Source of the DNA: Microbacterium sp. W4I20
GTDB lineage: Bacteria > Actinomycetota > Actinomycetes > Actinomycetales > Microbacteriaceae
DNA length: 64,000 nucleotides
NCBI RefSeq assembly: GCF_030816505.1
Contig: NZ_JAUSYB010000001.1
Span: forward strand, 1,364,001 to 1,428,000
Direction: 5' to 3'
Both the position numbers and the translations under genes were made by a program. The notes under the pieces are model-generated. The model searched no databases and was not told the DNA's origin. It was given only the letters and a program-made list of their open reading frames with translations. Below are positions 27,575 to 36,498 of this stretch, piece after piece (position 1 is the first letter of the stretch; each line of letters begins with the position of its first letter).

Positions 27575-28243
27575 TCAGTCGGCGTCGACGGTCACGAGGA
27601 TGGGCCGGTGGTCGCTCGAGCCCTGCGGCAGCGTCGTGATCCCCTGGATCTCGAACCCCTTGGAGGTCGCGAAGTCGTAGTGCCCGCGGAAGACGCGGTA
27701 CCGGGTGTACGTGTGATCGTCGCTCATCGTCAGCGAGTAGCCGTGATCCCGCACGGCCTGACCGAGGTTCTCCTTGAAGATCGGGTAGTTGTAATCCCCG
27801 ACCATGAGCTGCGGGAGCCCCTCGCCGAGCGAGGCGAGCTCGTCGAGTGCCGCGCGGATCTGATGGCGTCGCAGCGAGTTCAGGGCTGTGAGCGGCGCGG
27901 CATGGAACGAGGCGACGATGAAGTCGCGGCCGTCGTCGATGTCGCGCAGCCGGGCTCCGAGCACCCGCTCGTGCGCCGGCTTGGCGATCCGGTCATGCAG
28001 CGACTTCTTGAGCCCCAGCATCCGGATGCCCTGCAGGTGATAGGCGCTCTGCCGGTAGTAGAGCGCGATTCCGAGCCGGTTGCCCTGGGTGGCATCGGCG
28101 AGGACCAGATCGCCGATCTCGGAGGGCAGCTCCACGACATCGCATTCCTGCAGGCAGAGGATGTCGGGATCGTGCGCGCTCACGAGCGCGGCGAGCTCAC
28201 CGGCGGCCTTGTGCTTCTGGAGGTTGTACGAGATGACCTTCAT
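27575..28243 (-). CDS. endonuclease/exonuclease/phosphatase family protein
   Basis: A 222-residue EEP-fold hydrolase. The family's markers are in order: SYNLQKHK (Asn), LCLQECD (Glu metal ligand), FIVASFHAAPLTA (His), LMVGDYNYPIF (D.N pair) and the C-terminal SSDHRPILV (catalytic Asp-His). Substrate could be nucleic acid or a phosphoester lipid; no signal peptide, so cytoplasmic. It precedes the MBL-fold gene by nine bases on the same strand. Confidence 0.87.
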   Translation of the reverse strand: MKVISYNLQKHKAAGELAALVSAHDPDILCLQECDVVELPSEIGDLVLADATQGNRLGIALYYRQSAYHLQGIRMLGLKKSLHDRIAKPAHERVLGARLRDIDDGRDFIVASFHAAPLTALNSLRRHQIRAALDELASLGEGLPQLMVGDYNYPIFKENLGQAVRDHGYSLTMSDDHTYTRYRVFRGHYDFATSKGFEIQGITTLPQGSSDHRPILVTVDAD

Positions 28244-28285
28244 GACCGTTCCACGCTACCGCTCGAGCCTGTGGTCTGGCTCCGA

Positions 28286-29176
28286 TCACTCGTCGTATCC
28301 CCAGCGGATGCCGAGCACCCCCGGCCCGAATCCGTGCCGGGCGAGATGGACCGATCCGCTGCGTACCGACCGCATGGCCGAGACGTACTCGTCGTCGGTC
28401 TCGCAGTACTCCTCGCACCAGCTGGGCAGCGCGTCGGGGTGGAAGCGCACCCAGATGAGGGTCTCCCGCGCCGCGCGGGTGGTCCCGTGCCAGGCCGACT
28501 GCCGTCGCGGGTACCCGGGAGGGAACGTCTCGGTGAACTGGAAGAGGGTGGTCGCCCCCGTGGTGATCGGCTCGTCGAGAGCGATCACCACACCCGAGAG
28601 CAGCCGACCGGGATGCAGATACTCGCGCACGACGCGTCCGCCGATGACGTCCGAGATGACGGAGAGCGCGTCCGTCTCCATAGGGGCGATGTCGATCAGG
28701 GGTATCTCCGCGAGGGATCCGCGCGTCGCCTGCACCAGGCACCTCATCACGATGCTCTCCACGGCGCCGTCCCGGCCGACCTCGACGGTGAGTTGGGTCG
28801 AGAGGTCGCGCAGCGCGTCCTGCTCCACCGACCCGAGCGCGGCCAGGGTCTCGGCGGTCTCCCGGTTCTCGCGCTCCTCGTCGAACGGCAGCCGCGGTGG
28901 AGACATCGGTCCGAGGCGCGCGGAGGGTCCGAGCAGCGAGCTCAGGTGCCCGCGATGAAGGCCGAGCCGATCCTCGATGCCCTCGACGACGCTCAGAGAC
29001 TGCGCGCCCTCCGGCTGTCTGGCGCCGGAACGCCAATAGCTGAGGGTCGCCATCGACACGGGATTTCCGTCGTCGACGAGGAGGGTCTGCAATCGAGACA
29101 GGGTGATCCCGCGCTCCGCGATGGCGGCGCGGAGCGCTCCGGCGAACGCACCGCGCTGGTCGAATCGCTGTTCCAT
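28286..29176 (-). CDS. XRE-like HTH regulator with unknown C-terminal domain
   Basis: A 296-residue protein. Residues 10-75 look like a Cro/C1-type helix-turn-helix (ITLSRLQTLLVDDGNPVSMATLSYWRSG is split over two helices). The remainder is not recognised; it contains an acidic ending (WCEEYCETDDEYVSAM) with two cysteines. Homologous hypothetical proteins are common in Microbacterium. It is upstream of the EEP-family gene by 42 bases. GGGGGTGAGG supports the ATG. Confidence 0.65.
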   Translation of the reverse strand: MEQRFDQRGAFAGALRAAIAERGITLSRLQTLLVDDGNPVSMATLSYWRSGARQPEGAQSLSVVEGIEDRLGLHRGHLSSLLGPSARLGPMSPPRLPFDEERENRETAETLAALGSVEQDALRDLSTQLTVEVGRDGAVESIVMRCLVQATRGSLAEIPLIDIAPMETDALSVISDVIGGRVVREYLHPGRLLSGVVIALDEPITTGATTLFQFTETFPPGYPRRQSAWHGTTRAARETLIWVRFHPDALPSWCEEYCETDDEYVSAMRSVRSGSVHLARHGFGPGVLGIRWGYDE

Positions 29177-29245
29177 CGCCTCACCCCCGTGGTGCCCGAC
29201 CGTACCGATGCGATCAGCATATTGGTCAGATCGGTCGGGTGGGAG

Positions 29246-30550
29246 TCAACGGCGACGCATCCTGCGGGGGCGCTTTCCCCTCTTGGCGCTGTCCGCTGTC
29301 GGGTCTCCCTTCGCCGGGCTGTCGAGGTCTCCGGGGAATGCTCTGTCACGGATCGCCTGACGTTCGCGGCGGCTGCGCCCGGCATCCGTCCAGCCCAGAA
29401 GCAGAGCGACGACGATGAGGCCGACGGCCGCGATCAGCGCCGCATCCGCGTCGAAGAGATCGGCGTCGGCCCAGACGACGCCGGTGGCGATGACGATCAC
29501 GCTCGCCGCCACCGCGCTCAGGCCGTACTGGAGCCGGACCATCGCCCTGGTTCCCGAGACGAGGGGCGTGAGCAGGACCGGGGAGATCCGTCGCGGCGCA
29601 TCGGACGAGAGCCACCGGACGAGCGCGACTTCGCGCACGGCCTGCAGCACGACACCGCCGATCCAGGCGATCACGGCGATCGCGGCGCACGCGGCGAGCG
29701 CGATGCCGCTGGCGAGGCTGAGCACGTCGATCCCGTTCTCGATCGGCTCGTCCCAGTAGACCGGGTCGCAGGTGCGGCACTGCTGACGCATGTAGACCGA
29801 GAGCATGAAGGCGCCGAGGGCGACGAACGTCGCCGTCGTGAGAACAGCGGCCACCTTGGCGAGGGTGCGTGCGGTCGGCACCGTGAGCCAAGCCGGGGGC
29901 GCGACCCGCACCGCCGCGTCGCGACGACGGGCATCCGCCGCATTCGCCTCCGGCACGAGACGCTGCCACCGCGCGTTCAGCTGTCCCAGGCGCGACGAGG
30001 TCGATCTCACACCTCGGCGCCCGGCGATCCGCAACAGCCACCCCGCCAGTGCGATCGCGCCCATCACGGCCAGAGCGATCCAGCTGACGGCGTCTTCACG
30101 CAGGTCTTCCGTGAAGAGCAGGCCGATCGCGAAGATCACTCCGAGCCCCACCAGAACCCAGAAGATGGTCGTTCCCGTGGTCTGCAGCAGTGCGAACGGC
30201 GACTTCGCCAGGCTGAGGCGGAGGCGCCGCTGCGGCACGCCGTCGGGATTCTCCCTGGCGGATGCTTCAGCGGCATGGAACGCGGCAAGACGTTCGGCCG
30301 TGGCGATCAGTGGCACGCCGATGCCGAGGACCGCTCCGGCCAGCAGGATGACGCCCATGCTCGCGCGGAACACCGGGTCGAGATCGATCTGCTCGTATTG
30401 CGACGAGAGCGCCTCCTCCCCCACGATCCCCATCACGAGGATGCCGGCGAAAGCGTAGAGGGTGCCGACGATGAGGCCGATGCAGGTGTCGACGCAGGCC
30501 CGCCAGAACGACCACGCCGGAGACGTGACCTCGACGAAGGATGCCGACAT
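29246..30550 (-). CDS. hypothetical polytopic membrane protein
   Basis: A 434-residue protein, not recognised. It has about nine helices in three groups: two near residues 15-75, two near 120-165, and five from 225 on. A CRTCDP cysteine pair lies in an external loop, and the C-terminus is strongly charged (KRGKRPRRMRRR). It is two bases downstream of truA and thus transcribed with it. Nothing shows its function. Confidence 0.7.
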   Translation of the reverse strand: MSASFVEVTSPAWSFWRACVDTCIGLIVGTLYAFAGILVMGIVGEEALSSQYEQIDLDPVFRASMGVILLAGAVLGIGVPLIATAERLAAFHAAEASARENPDGVPQRRLRLSLAKSPFALLQTTGTTIFWVLVGLGVIFAIGLLFTEDLREDAVSWIALAVMGAIALAGWLLRIAGRRGVRSTSSRLGQLNARWQRLVPEANAADARRRDAAVRVAPPAWLTVPTARTLAKVAAVLTTATFVALGAFMLSVYMRQQCRTCDPVYWDEPIENGIDVLSLASGIALAACAAIAVIAWIGGVVLQAVREVALVRWLSSDAPRRISPVLLTPLVSGTRAMVRLQYGLSAVAASVIVIATGVVWADADLFDADAALIAAVGLIVVALLLGWTDAGRSRRERQAIRDRAFPGDLDSPAKGDPTADSAKRGKRPRRMRRR

Positions 30551-30552
30551 GA

Positions 30553-31401
30553 TCAGTCGCTCGCCACGTCGCGGCGGGCGCGCGTCTGCTCCGCGCGTGC
30601 CGACAGGAGCTCATCGGCCGGGTAGCCGACCTCGGTGAGCGTGAGGCCCCGGGCGGCGAGCACCTTGAACTCGCTCGTGCGCGTCAGGGCGTCGCGGAGG
30701 ATCGCGAGGTCTCCGATGTCGAGGCGCCCCTCCCCCACCGCGACGCAGCCGCCGACGAGTGCTCTCACCATGCTGTGGCAGAAGGCGTCGGCCTTGACCT
30801 CGGCCACGAGCACGCCCTCCGCATCCCGCGACCAGCGGTAGTCGAGGAGCGTGCGGATCGTCGTCGCCTCTTCGCGCGGCTTGCAGTAGGCCGCGAAGTC
30901 ATGCAGCCCGATGAGGGTCTGCGCGGCGGCATCCATCGCCTGCTCGTCCAGACGCCCGCGGATGCTGGTGGTGTCGAGGCGCCGCAGCGGATCGAACCCC
31001 GCCTGCTGGTCGGCGAGGCGGTAGCGGTAGCGGCGCCACACCGCGGAGAACCGGGCGTCGAATCCCTCCGGCGCGATCGACGATCGGGTGACCGTCGCGT
31101 CGGAGTAGGCGCCGAGCACCCCGCGCATGCGTCCGGCGATCGAGCCGGCGGGGTCTTGTGCTGCGCGACCATGGCGCGCCTCGATGCGACCCCACTGCGT
31201 CTCGTCGAGGTCGACGTGCGCCACCTGGCCGGTCGCGTGCACCCCGGCATCCGTCCGTCCGGCGACGACGAACTGCACGTCGGAGCCGACGATCCGCGCG
31301 AGCGCCGCCTCGAGAGTGCCCTGCACCGTGCGGAGAGTCGGCTGCTTCGCCCATCCGCGGAAATGGGTGCCGTCGTAGGCGATGTCGAGCCGGATTCGCA
31401 C
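30553..31401 (-). CDS. truA: tRNA pseudouridine synthase A
   Basis: A 282-residue TruA that makes pseudouridine at tRNA positions 38-40. Signatures: RLDIAYDGTHFRGWAKQP, the catalytic-Asp motif VAGRTDAGVHATGQVAH, RYRYRL and CHSMVRALVGGCVAVGEG. The GTG at 31401 has TAGGCT exactly six bases before it (31408-31413), so the transcript is probably leaderless. Confidence 0.97.
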   Translation of the reverse strand: MRIRLDIAYDGTHFRGWAKQPTLRTVQGTLEAALARIVGSDVQFVVAGRTDAGVHATGQVAHVDLDETQWGRIEARHGRAAQDPAGSIAGRMRGVLGAYSDATVTRSSIAPEGFDARFSAVWRRYRYRLADQQAGFDPLRRLDTTSIRGRLDEQAMDAAAQTLIGLHDFAAYCKPREEATTIRTLLDYRWSRDAEGVLVAEVKADAFCHSMVRALVGGCVAVGEGRLDIGDLAILRDALTRTSEFKVLAARGLTLTEVGYPADELLSARAEQTRARRDVASD

Positions 31402-31431
31402 GAAGCCAGCCTAGGACAAGCCCGTCGGCGC

Positions 31432-32973
31432 TCAGATGCCCCCGTCGATGGAGCGGATCGTGACACTCGGCTCGTCCGGCACCATCACCTCGGTGTCGCG
31501 GTTGAGGCTCTCGCCGCGGAAGAACCGCTTCGACCGCGGGAAAAGGAACCAGGCGAACATCAGCACGAGCCCGAAGGCCAATGAGCCGATGCCGATCACG
31601 AACGTGCCGCCGATGCCGAGGAGCTCGGTGTAGCCGTAGTCGATCTGCCACATGTCGATCGCGGACTGCACGAAGGCGTAGGTGAGCATGAGCGCGCCGA
31701 GGAGCGGGAACAGCCCCTTGAAGAAGAAGTCGCGGGCGGAGCTGGTCAGATCCTTGCGGAAGAACCAGACGCAGGCGAACCCGGTGATGGCGTAGTAGAA
31801 GGCGATCGCGAGGCCGAGCGAGAGGATCGAGTCCTGCAGGATGTCGTCGCTGATCAGGGTCATGCCGATGTAGTACGCGGTGGCCACCACACCCATCACG
31901 ATCGTGGAGAACGAGGGCGTCTTGTAGACCGGATGCACATCCTTGAACTTCGCCGGAAGAGCCCGGTAGACGCCCATAGCGAGGGTGCCGCGGGCGGTCG
32001 GGAGGATCGTGGTCTGCGTCGACGAGACCGCCGAGATGATGACGGCGACCACGAGCACCCACCCGAACGGGCCGAGCAGCCCGTCTTTGATCGCCAGGAA
32101 GAAGTCATCGGCGTTGGCCTCGTTTCCGAGCCCGGTGCCCGTCTCCCCCAGCCCCGCGTACATCATGGCCGCGATCGTGACGCCGACGTAGGTGAAGAGC
32201 AGGATGACGGTGGTCAGCAGCGCGGCGCGACCGGGGATGCGCTTCGGGTCCTTGGTCTCCTCGTTCAGGGCGAGGCAGGTGTCCCAGCCCCAGTAGATGA
32301 AGAGCGCGAGCAGGATGGCCTCGATGAATCCCGAGTAGTCGGCGAAGGCGAAGGGGTTCAGCCACTCGAGGTCGAACGGCGTCGGGTTCGGGGCGGTGCC
32401 GGAGAAGAACTGCCACAGCGCCGTCACGACGAAGATCGCGAGGGCGAGGTACTGGATGCCGAGCAGGATGTTCTGGATGCGCTCGCCGATCTCGACGCCG
32501 CGCCAGCTGACCCAGGTCATCGAGGCGATGAAGAGCACGGCGACGAGGACGACGCGCCAGTCGTTGTTCTCGAGATCCTGCCCGATCAGCGACCAGAAGT
32601 AGACGGAGGCGATCTGGGCGAGGTTCGCGAGCACCACCATGCCGGCGACCGTCACTCCCCAGCCGCCCATCCAGCCCACCCACGGGCCGAACGCCTTGGT
32701 GCCCCAGGTGAAGGTCGTACCGCAGTCGGGCACCGCGTTGTTCAACTCGCGATAGGCGAAGGCGATGAGCAGCATCGGCACGAACGCGATGATGAACGCG
32801 ATCGGCGCCTGGGCACCGACCGCGAGCACCACGAATCCGAGCGTCGCCACGAGGGAGTACACGGGGGCGGTCGAGGCCAGACCGATGACGGTCGATCCCC
32901 AGAGTCCCAGTGTGCCTGCAGCCAGACCCTTGCCGTCGGGTCGTTCCAGATGAATCGGCGTCGTTGCGGCCAT
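31432..32973 (-). CDS. APC-family amino-acid permease
   Basis: A 513-residue transporter with about twelve to fourteen helices. The APC start GLAAGTLGLWGSTVIGLASTAPVYSL is visible, followed by the NNAVPDCGTTFTWGTKAFG loop and ALNEETKDPKRIPG (cytoplasmic loop typical of the family). It likely imports an amino acid or amine; substrate unknown. Start: ATG 32973 has TACTGT six bases upstream (32980-32985), so a leaderless start is preferred over a TTG 12 codons earlier. Confidence 0.88.
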   Translation of the reverse strand: MAATTPIHLERPDGKGLAAGTLGLWGSTVIGLASTAPVYSLVATLGFVVLAVGAQAPIAFIIAFVPMLLIAFAYRELNNAVPDCGTTFTWGTKAFGPWVGWMGGWGVTVAGMVVLANLAQIASVYFWSLIGQDLENNDWRVVLVAVLFIASMTWVSWRGVEIGERIQNILLGIQYLALAIFVVTALWQFFSGTAPNPTPFDLEWLNPFAFADYSGFIEAILLALFIYWGWDTCLALNEETKDPKRIPGRAALLTTVILLFTYVGVTIAAMMYAGLGETGTGLGNEANADDFFLAIKDGLLGPFGWVLVVAVIISAVSSTQTTILPTARGTLAMGVYRALPAKFKDVHPVYKTPSFSTIVMGVVATAYYIGMTLISDDILQDSILSLGLAIAFYYAITGFACVWFFRKDLTSSARDFFFKGLFPLLGALMLTYAFVQSAIDMWQIDYGYTELLGIGGTFVIGIGSLAFGLVLMFAWFLFPRSKRFFRGESLNRDTEVMVPDEPSVTIRSIDGGI

Positions 32974-33072
32974 GTCAGAACAGTAGGGCCGCTGCGGTTC
33001 TCGCGTCAATCCTTTTCTTCGGGCGACGGATTCCGCGGTCTTAGCGCTGTTTGGACGATGGAATCCGCAGAG

Positions 33073-33438
33073 TCAGTCCCGACCGAGCATCCCGTCGGCG
33101 TGGTCGGCGACCCACTCCATGAGGGGCAGCATCCGCTCCATCAGATCGCGACCCAGCGGGGTCAGGCTGTATTCGACGTGCGGAGGCACGGTCGGCAACG
33201 ATTCGCGATGCACCAGACCGTCGTCGGCGAGAGTGCGCAGTGTGGAGGCGAGCATCTTCTCGCTGATCCCGTCGACCGCGCGCCGCAGTTCGCCCCAGCG
33301 GTGCGTGCCATCCGAGAGAGATGACAGCACGAGCACACCCCACTTGCTCATGATGTGGTCGAGCACGACCCGTGTCCCGCACCCCTGATCGAAGACAGAG
33401 GGGATCGACTCCTTGATCTGCGCAAAACTCACCGACAT
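33073..33438 (-). CDS. HxlR-family transcriptional regulator
   Basis: A 121-residue winged-helix regulator with the HxlR pattern: SKWGVLVLSSLSDGTHRWGEL, then the recognition helix region ISEKMLASTLRTLADDGLV and VEYSLTPLGRDL. Cys20 (QGCGTR) is in the place of the redox-sensing cysteine of YodB/QorR-like members. It is divergent from the NmrA-like reductase gene and probably controls both. Its leaderless promoter (TAAGGT, 33445-33450) lies inside the candidate operator. Confidence 0.9.
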   Translation of the reverse strand: MSVSFAQIKESIPSVFDQGCGTRVVLDHIMSKWGVLVLSSLSDGTHRWGELRRAVDGISEKMLASTLRTLADDGLVHRESLPTVPPHVEYSLTPLGRDLMERMLPLMEWVADHADGMLGRD

Positions 33439-33442
33439 GTAG

Positions 33443-33465
33443 GTACCTTACTTCAAAGTGGGTAC
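33443..33465. promoter_or_regulatory. candidate HxlR operator (dyad)
   Basis: GTACCTTACTT and AAAGTGGGTAC form an imperfect 23-base dyad between the divergent regulator and reductase genes. The core ACTT-n-AAGT type spacing resembles known HxlR-family sites. It overlaps the regulator's own -10, fitting autorepression. Confidence 0.6.
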
Positions 33466-33531
33466 CCGACGGGCGGAATGTATCGAACCGGCGTCGGGGT
33501 TGTCAGTGGAGTCACCCACGAAAGGACTCTC

Positions 33532-34378
33532 ATGACCATCCTCGTCACCGGCGCCACCGGCAACCTCGGCCGTCTCATCATCGCCAGCCTCCTCGAGCGC
33601 GGAGCCGATCCGCAGTCGATCGTCGCCGGCGCCCGCGATGTCGCGAAGGCCGCCGACCTCGGCGTGCGCGTCGCGCATCTCGACTACACGCAGCCCGCCA
33701 CGGTCGCCGCCGCGCTCGACGGAGTCGACTCGGTGGTCCTGGTCTCGGGTTCCGAGGTGGGGCAGCGCGTCGCGCAGCACCAGGCCGTGATCGACGCCGC
33801 GAAGGCTGCGGGCGTCTCGAAGTTCGTCTACACGAGCGCGCCGAAGGCCACCACGAGCGACCTCGTCCTCGCGCCCGAGCACAAGGCGACGGAAGAGCTC
33901 ATCGCCGCAGCCGGTCTTCCCGCCGTGATCCTCCGCAACAACTGGTACACCGAGAACTATGCGGCCGACCTCTCCCGTGCGGCCGAGACCGGCGTGGTCT
34001 CGGCCGGCCGTCGGTGACGGGCGCATCGCCTCTGCCAGCCGCAAGGACTTCGCGGAGGCCGTCGCCGCCGTGCTGCTCGAGGACGGGCACATCGGCGAGA
34101 CGTACGAGCTCGGCGGAGACGTGGCCTGGAACTACGACGATCTCGCTGCGGCGATCTCCGAGGTGGTCGGACGGCCGGTCCGGTACGAGTGCCAGACCGC
34201 CGACGAGCAGCGTGCCGCGCTCGAGAGCGCCGGACTCGACGCGGGCACCGTCGGCTTCGTCGTGGCCCTCGACGAGGGCATCCGCAACGGCGCGCTCGCC
34301 GAGACCGACGGCACGCTGGCGCGGCTCATCGGCCGGCCGACGACGCCGCTCGTGGAAGGGCTCCGGGTGATCGCCTGA
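33532..34378 (+). pseudogene. NmrA/QorB-like NAD(P)H reductase, frameshifted
   Basis: An SDR/NmrA-type quinone reductase (QorB/YtfG-like). The first frame starts MTILVTGATGNLGRLIIASL, includes KFVYTSAPKATTSDL and LRNNWYTENYAAD, and stops early at 34017. The other frame continues with GDGRIASASRKDFAEA to RLIGRPTTPLVEGLRVIA (stop 34378). Removing one base in the GGCCGGCC run (about 34003-34012) would join the halves as VSAG-VGDGRIA. AAAGGA six bases before ATG 33532. Divergent HxlR gene next door matches the usual regulator-reductase pairing. Consensus error versus true mutation is undecided. Confidence 0.85.
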
Positions 34379-34393
34379 GCGTCCCCGTCCCCA

Positions 34394-34438
34394 CGGATGC
34401 GCCCCGCCTCCTCCGACCGAGGAGGCGGGGCGCATCCG
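34394..34438. terminator. strong bidirectional hairpin terminator
   Basis: Two perfect 20-base arms (CGGATGCGCCCCGCCTCCTC and its complement) with a five-base loop, between the convergent reductase gene and the Asp23-type cluster. Confidence 0.9.
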
Positions 34439-34446
34439 TTCGCCGC

Positions 34447-34794
34447 TCAGGAAGCCTCGGGCGGCTGCACGTACACGACGTTGAGAGTGATGCTGTCGCG
34501 CGTCAGGCCGCCCGCGTGGAGCAGGCCGTCGACCGCCTCGTGGACCGCCCGGAGGATCGCGGCCGCTCCCGAGCGGAAGTCGATCCCGATGGATGCCTCC
34601 ACCGCGACCCCGCGCTCTCCGGAGATCACGGTCACGATCGGCTGGCTGTCGTTGCGGACCCGCAGCACCTCCGCACCGGTTCGCACCAGGTTCGAGATCA
34701 GGGAGCCGGAACGGTACACGCTGTGCACGCCCGGCGTCTCCCGCACCGTCTTCTCCACCGCGGCGGCGAGATCCGCACGAGCTTCCGTCGTCAT
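34447..34794 (-). CDS. Asp23-like small protein
   Basis: A 115-residue soluble protein, all alpha/beta, with VTVISGERGVAVEASIGIDF and SITLNVVYVQPPEAS, similar in pattern to short Asp23/Gls24 relatives. ATG 34794 overlaps the preceding stop (ATGA). It is the last gene after the ECF sigma factor and its partner. Function unknown; family assignment by pattern only. Confidence 0.6.
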   Translation of the reverse strand: MTTEARADLAAAVEKTVRETPGVHSVYRSGSLISNLVRTGAEVLRVRNDSQPIVTVISGERGVAVEASIGIDFRSGAAAILRAVHEAVDGLLHAGGLTRDSITLNVVYVQPPEAS

Positions 34795-35411
34795 CGGTCC
34801 TGCTTCGTCCACGACGACACCTCCTGGATGTCTCTGATCGCGATGTCGATCGCGACGATGTTCAGCTCGGTGTGACTGCGCAGCCGCACGCCGACCTCTT
34901 CGCGAAGCCTCTCGGCGGCCAGGACGATCGGCTCTCCGAGCAGGGCGTTCGCTTCGATCTCTATCCGGATCGGCGCCCCGGGATCGGTGACGTCGCCTTC
35001 GAGCCGGCAGCGGCCGACGAGCAGCCCCGGCACCGTGTTCTCCGCCGAGCGGATCAGCCCGCGGACCGCGCCCTCGGTGATCGCCAGGTCGATAGTCGCC
35101 TCCGGCGACTCGAACGGGATCCGGCGGCCGGCGCGTGCGTCGAGCGCGATGCCGCTGAGGATGCGGTCGACCCAGCCCGGATCGACCTCCGGCGATGCGG
35201 CAGCGTCTGCGGCGATGAGTTCGGCGCCCAGACCGTGCAGCCGATCGAGTGCATCGAGCGCGAGCTGACAGCCCGGCGATTCGTCGATCGACCTGTTGGC
35301 TGGCTGTCGGCCGGCGTCGAGGTAGTCGGTCAGCTCGTCGAGGGTGTGCCCGTCGAGGTCCGTCGGTTCGAGGCCGAGTCGGCGAAGGTCAGCGCGTTCG
35401 TCGTCGGTCAT
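34791..35411 (-). CDS. sigma-factor partner protein with Asp23-like C-terminus
   Basis: A 206-residue protein. The N-terminus (DLDGHTLDELTDYLDAGRQP, then ESPGCQLALDALDRL) looks like a short anti-sigma/zinc-binding type domain (one His, one Cys visible), and the C-terminal part (LLVGRCRLEGDVTDPGAP; HTELNIVAIDIAIRDI) resembles an Asp23-type beta-alpha domain. Its ATG overlaps the sigma-factor stop (ATGA), the usual place for an anti-sigma factor. No membrane helix. The anti-sigma role is inference. Confidence 0.6.
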   Translation of the reverse strand: MTDDERADLRRLGLEPTDLDGHTLDELTDYLDAGRQPANRSIDESPGCQLALDALDRLHGLGAELIAADAAASPEVDPGWVDRILSGIALDARAGRRIPFESPEATIDLAITEGAVRGLIRSAENTVPGLLVGRCRLEGDVTDPGAPIRIEIEANALLGEPIVLAAERLREEVGVRLRSHTELNIVAIDIAIRDIQEVSSWTKQDR

Positions 35412-35974
35412 CGCCACTCCTCCATCCGTACGATCATGTATTTCCGTGCACGCGCAAGCAGTCCTCGCGCGGTGGTCAGGGGAATGTCCAGCTCCTCGGC
35501 GATCTCCTCGTACGAGTAGCCGCCGATCTCGCGCAGCACCCAGCATTCGCGCTGCGCGTCGGGCAGTTCACGGAGAGCGGCCCCCAGTGCGGCGACCTCC
35601 GCTCGCACCTCGACGACGGCGGACGGCGAGGCGTGCAGCGGCGCCGGCCGGTCGATCAGGTCGATGTCGACGGCGGGGCGCAGGGCGCGGATGCGGTCGA
35701 CGGCCTTCCGGCTCACGATCCGCATCAGCCAACTCTTCACCTTCGCCGGGTCCTCGAGTTCGCTGAACCGCTGCCAGGCGGTCACGAAGGACTCCTGCAC
35801 GATGTCGTCGACGTCGGCCGATGCGTTCAGCATCCGCTGCGTGTACGCGCGCATCATCGGCGTGTACCTCCGCACCAGCACCGCGAACGCCTCGACGTCT
35901 CCGTCCATCGCCCGGCCGGCGACGATGCGGTCGTCGGCGTCTTCGAGCATCCTGCGAAAACGCTCGTCTGCCAT
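35408..35974 (-). CDS. ECF RNA polymerase sigma factor
   Basis: A 188-residue group 4 sigma factor. Region 2 is seen in FAVLVRRYTPMMRAYTQRML and DIVQESFVTAWQRF with SWLMRIVSRKAVDRIR; region 4 in LPDAQRECWVLREIGGYSYE and IPLTTARGLLARARK. ATG 35974 is chosen because GAGGAG lies eight bases upstream. It heads a small operon with its partner and an Asp23-like gene; its regulon may include the neighbouring Asp23 and CsbD genes. Confidence 0.93.
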   Translation of the reverse strand: MADERFRRMLEDADDRIVAGRAMDGDVEAFAVLVRRYTPMMRAYTQRMLNASADVDDIVQESFVTAWQRFSELEDPAKVKSWLMRIVSRKAVDRIRALRPAVDIDLIDRPAPLHASPSAVVEVRAEVAALGAALRELPDAQRECWVLREIGGYSYEEIAEELDIPLTTARGLLARARKYMIVRMEEWR

Positions 35975-36179
35975 ATGCCCCACTCCTCGCTCAGCTCCCC
36001 TGGGAGATTCGGAACGGACGCCGCATCGGATCGGATCGGATCACTCCGCACCCAGCTTCCTCCTGCGACGTTCGGACCACTCCACATGCTGTGCATTCCT
36101 CACTCCTCAGAGCTTCGATCGGCACGTAGGCCGTGGGAGAACGACACGCGTGCGTCGCGTCTCCGATACGAAGCCGGCG

Positions 36180-36207
36180 AGGGGAGGAACCCGAGAGCCC
36201 CTCCCCT
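36180..36207. terminator. hairpin after csbD-like gene
   Basis: AGGGGAGG and CCTCCCCT form an eight-base perfect stem a few bases after the CsbD stop on the minus strand. No T run. Confidence 0.5.
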
Positions 36208-36214
36208 GACGCCG

Positions 36215-36388
36215 TCACTTCTTGAAGGCGTCCTTGACGTCCTCGACACCGTCGCGGACGTTGCCCTTGACCTGGTCGGCCTTGCCCTCGGCGACGAGCT
36301 CGTCGTTGTTGGTGACGTTACCCACCGCTTCCTTGGCCTTGCCGGCGATCTTCTCTGCAGCGGCCTTGATCTTGTCCTCAGCGCCCAT
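36215..36388 (-). CDS. CsbD family stress protein
   Basis: A 57-residue hydrophilic, helical protein: it begins MGAEDKIKAAAEKIAGKAKE and ends GVEDVKDAFKK, with the family's repeated K-A-E-K and DQVKGNVRD pattern. In B. subtilis CsbD is a general-stress (sigma-B) protein of unknown biochemical role. GAGGAGA lies five bases before the ATG. It sits between the ECF operon and the Asp23 operon, which supports a common stress link. Confidence 0.9.
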   Translation of the reverse strand: MGAEDKIKAAAEKIAGKAKEAVGNVTNNDELVAEGKADQVKGNVRDGVEDVKDAFKK

Positions 36389-36498
36389 GGCGTCTCCTCT
36401 TCCTCATATCGATCTCGACTCTCGGGACCGAATCCTCGCGCGGATGCTTCCGCGCGCAAATTCTGTTTCATCCGGCAGTTCCGCTCGGCCTCAGCTTG

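Noticed and set aside
26915..30625. Open frame of about 1236 codons on the plus strand
   Set aside because: It runs antisense across four recognisable minus-strand genes and has the Arg/Glu/Asp/His-rich look of a reverse-frame shadow.
36034..36052. Short tandem GGATC repeats (about three units) upstream of the sigma factor gene
   Set aside because: Too short to separate from chance in GC-rich DNA; no link to a promoter element seen.
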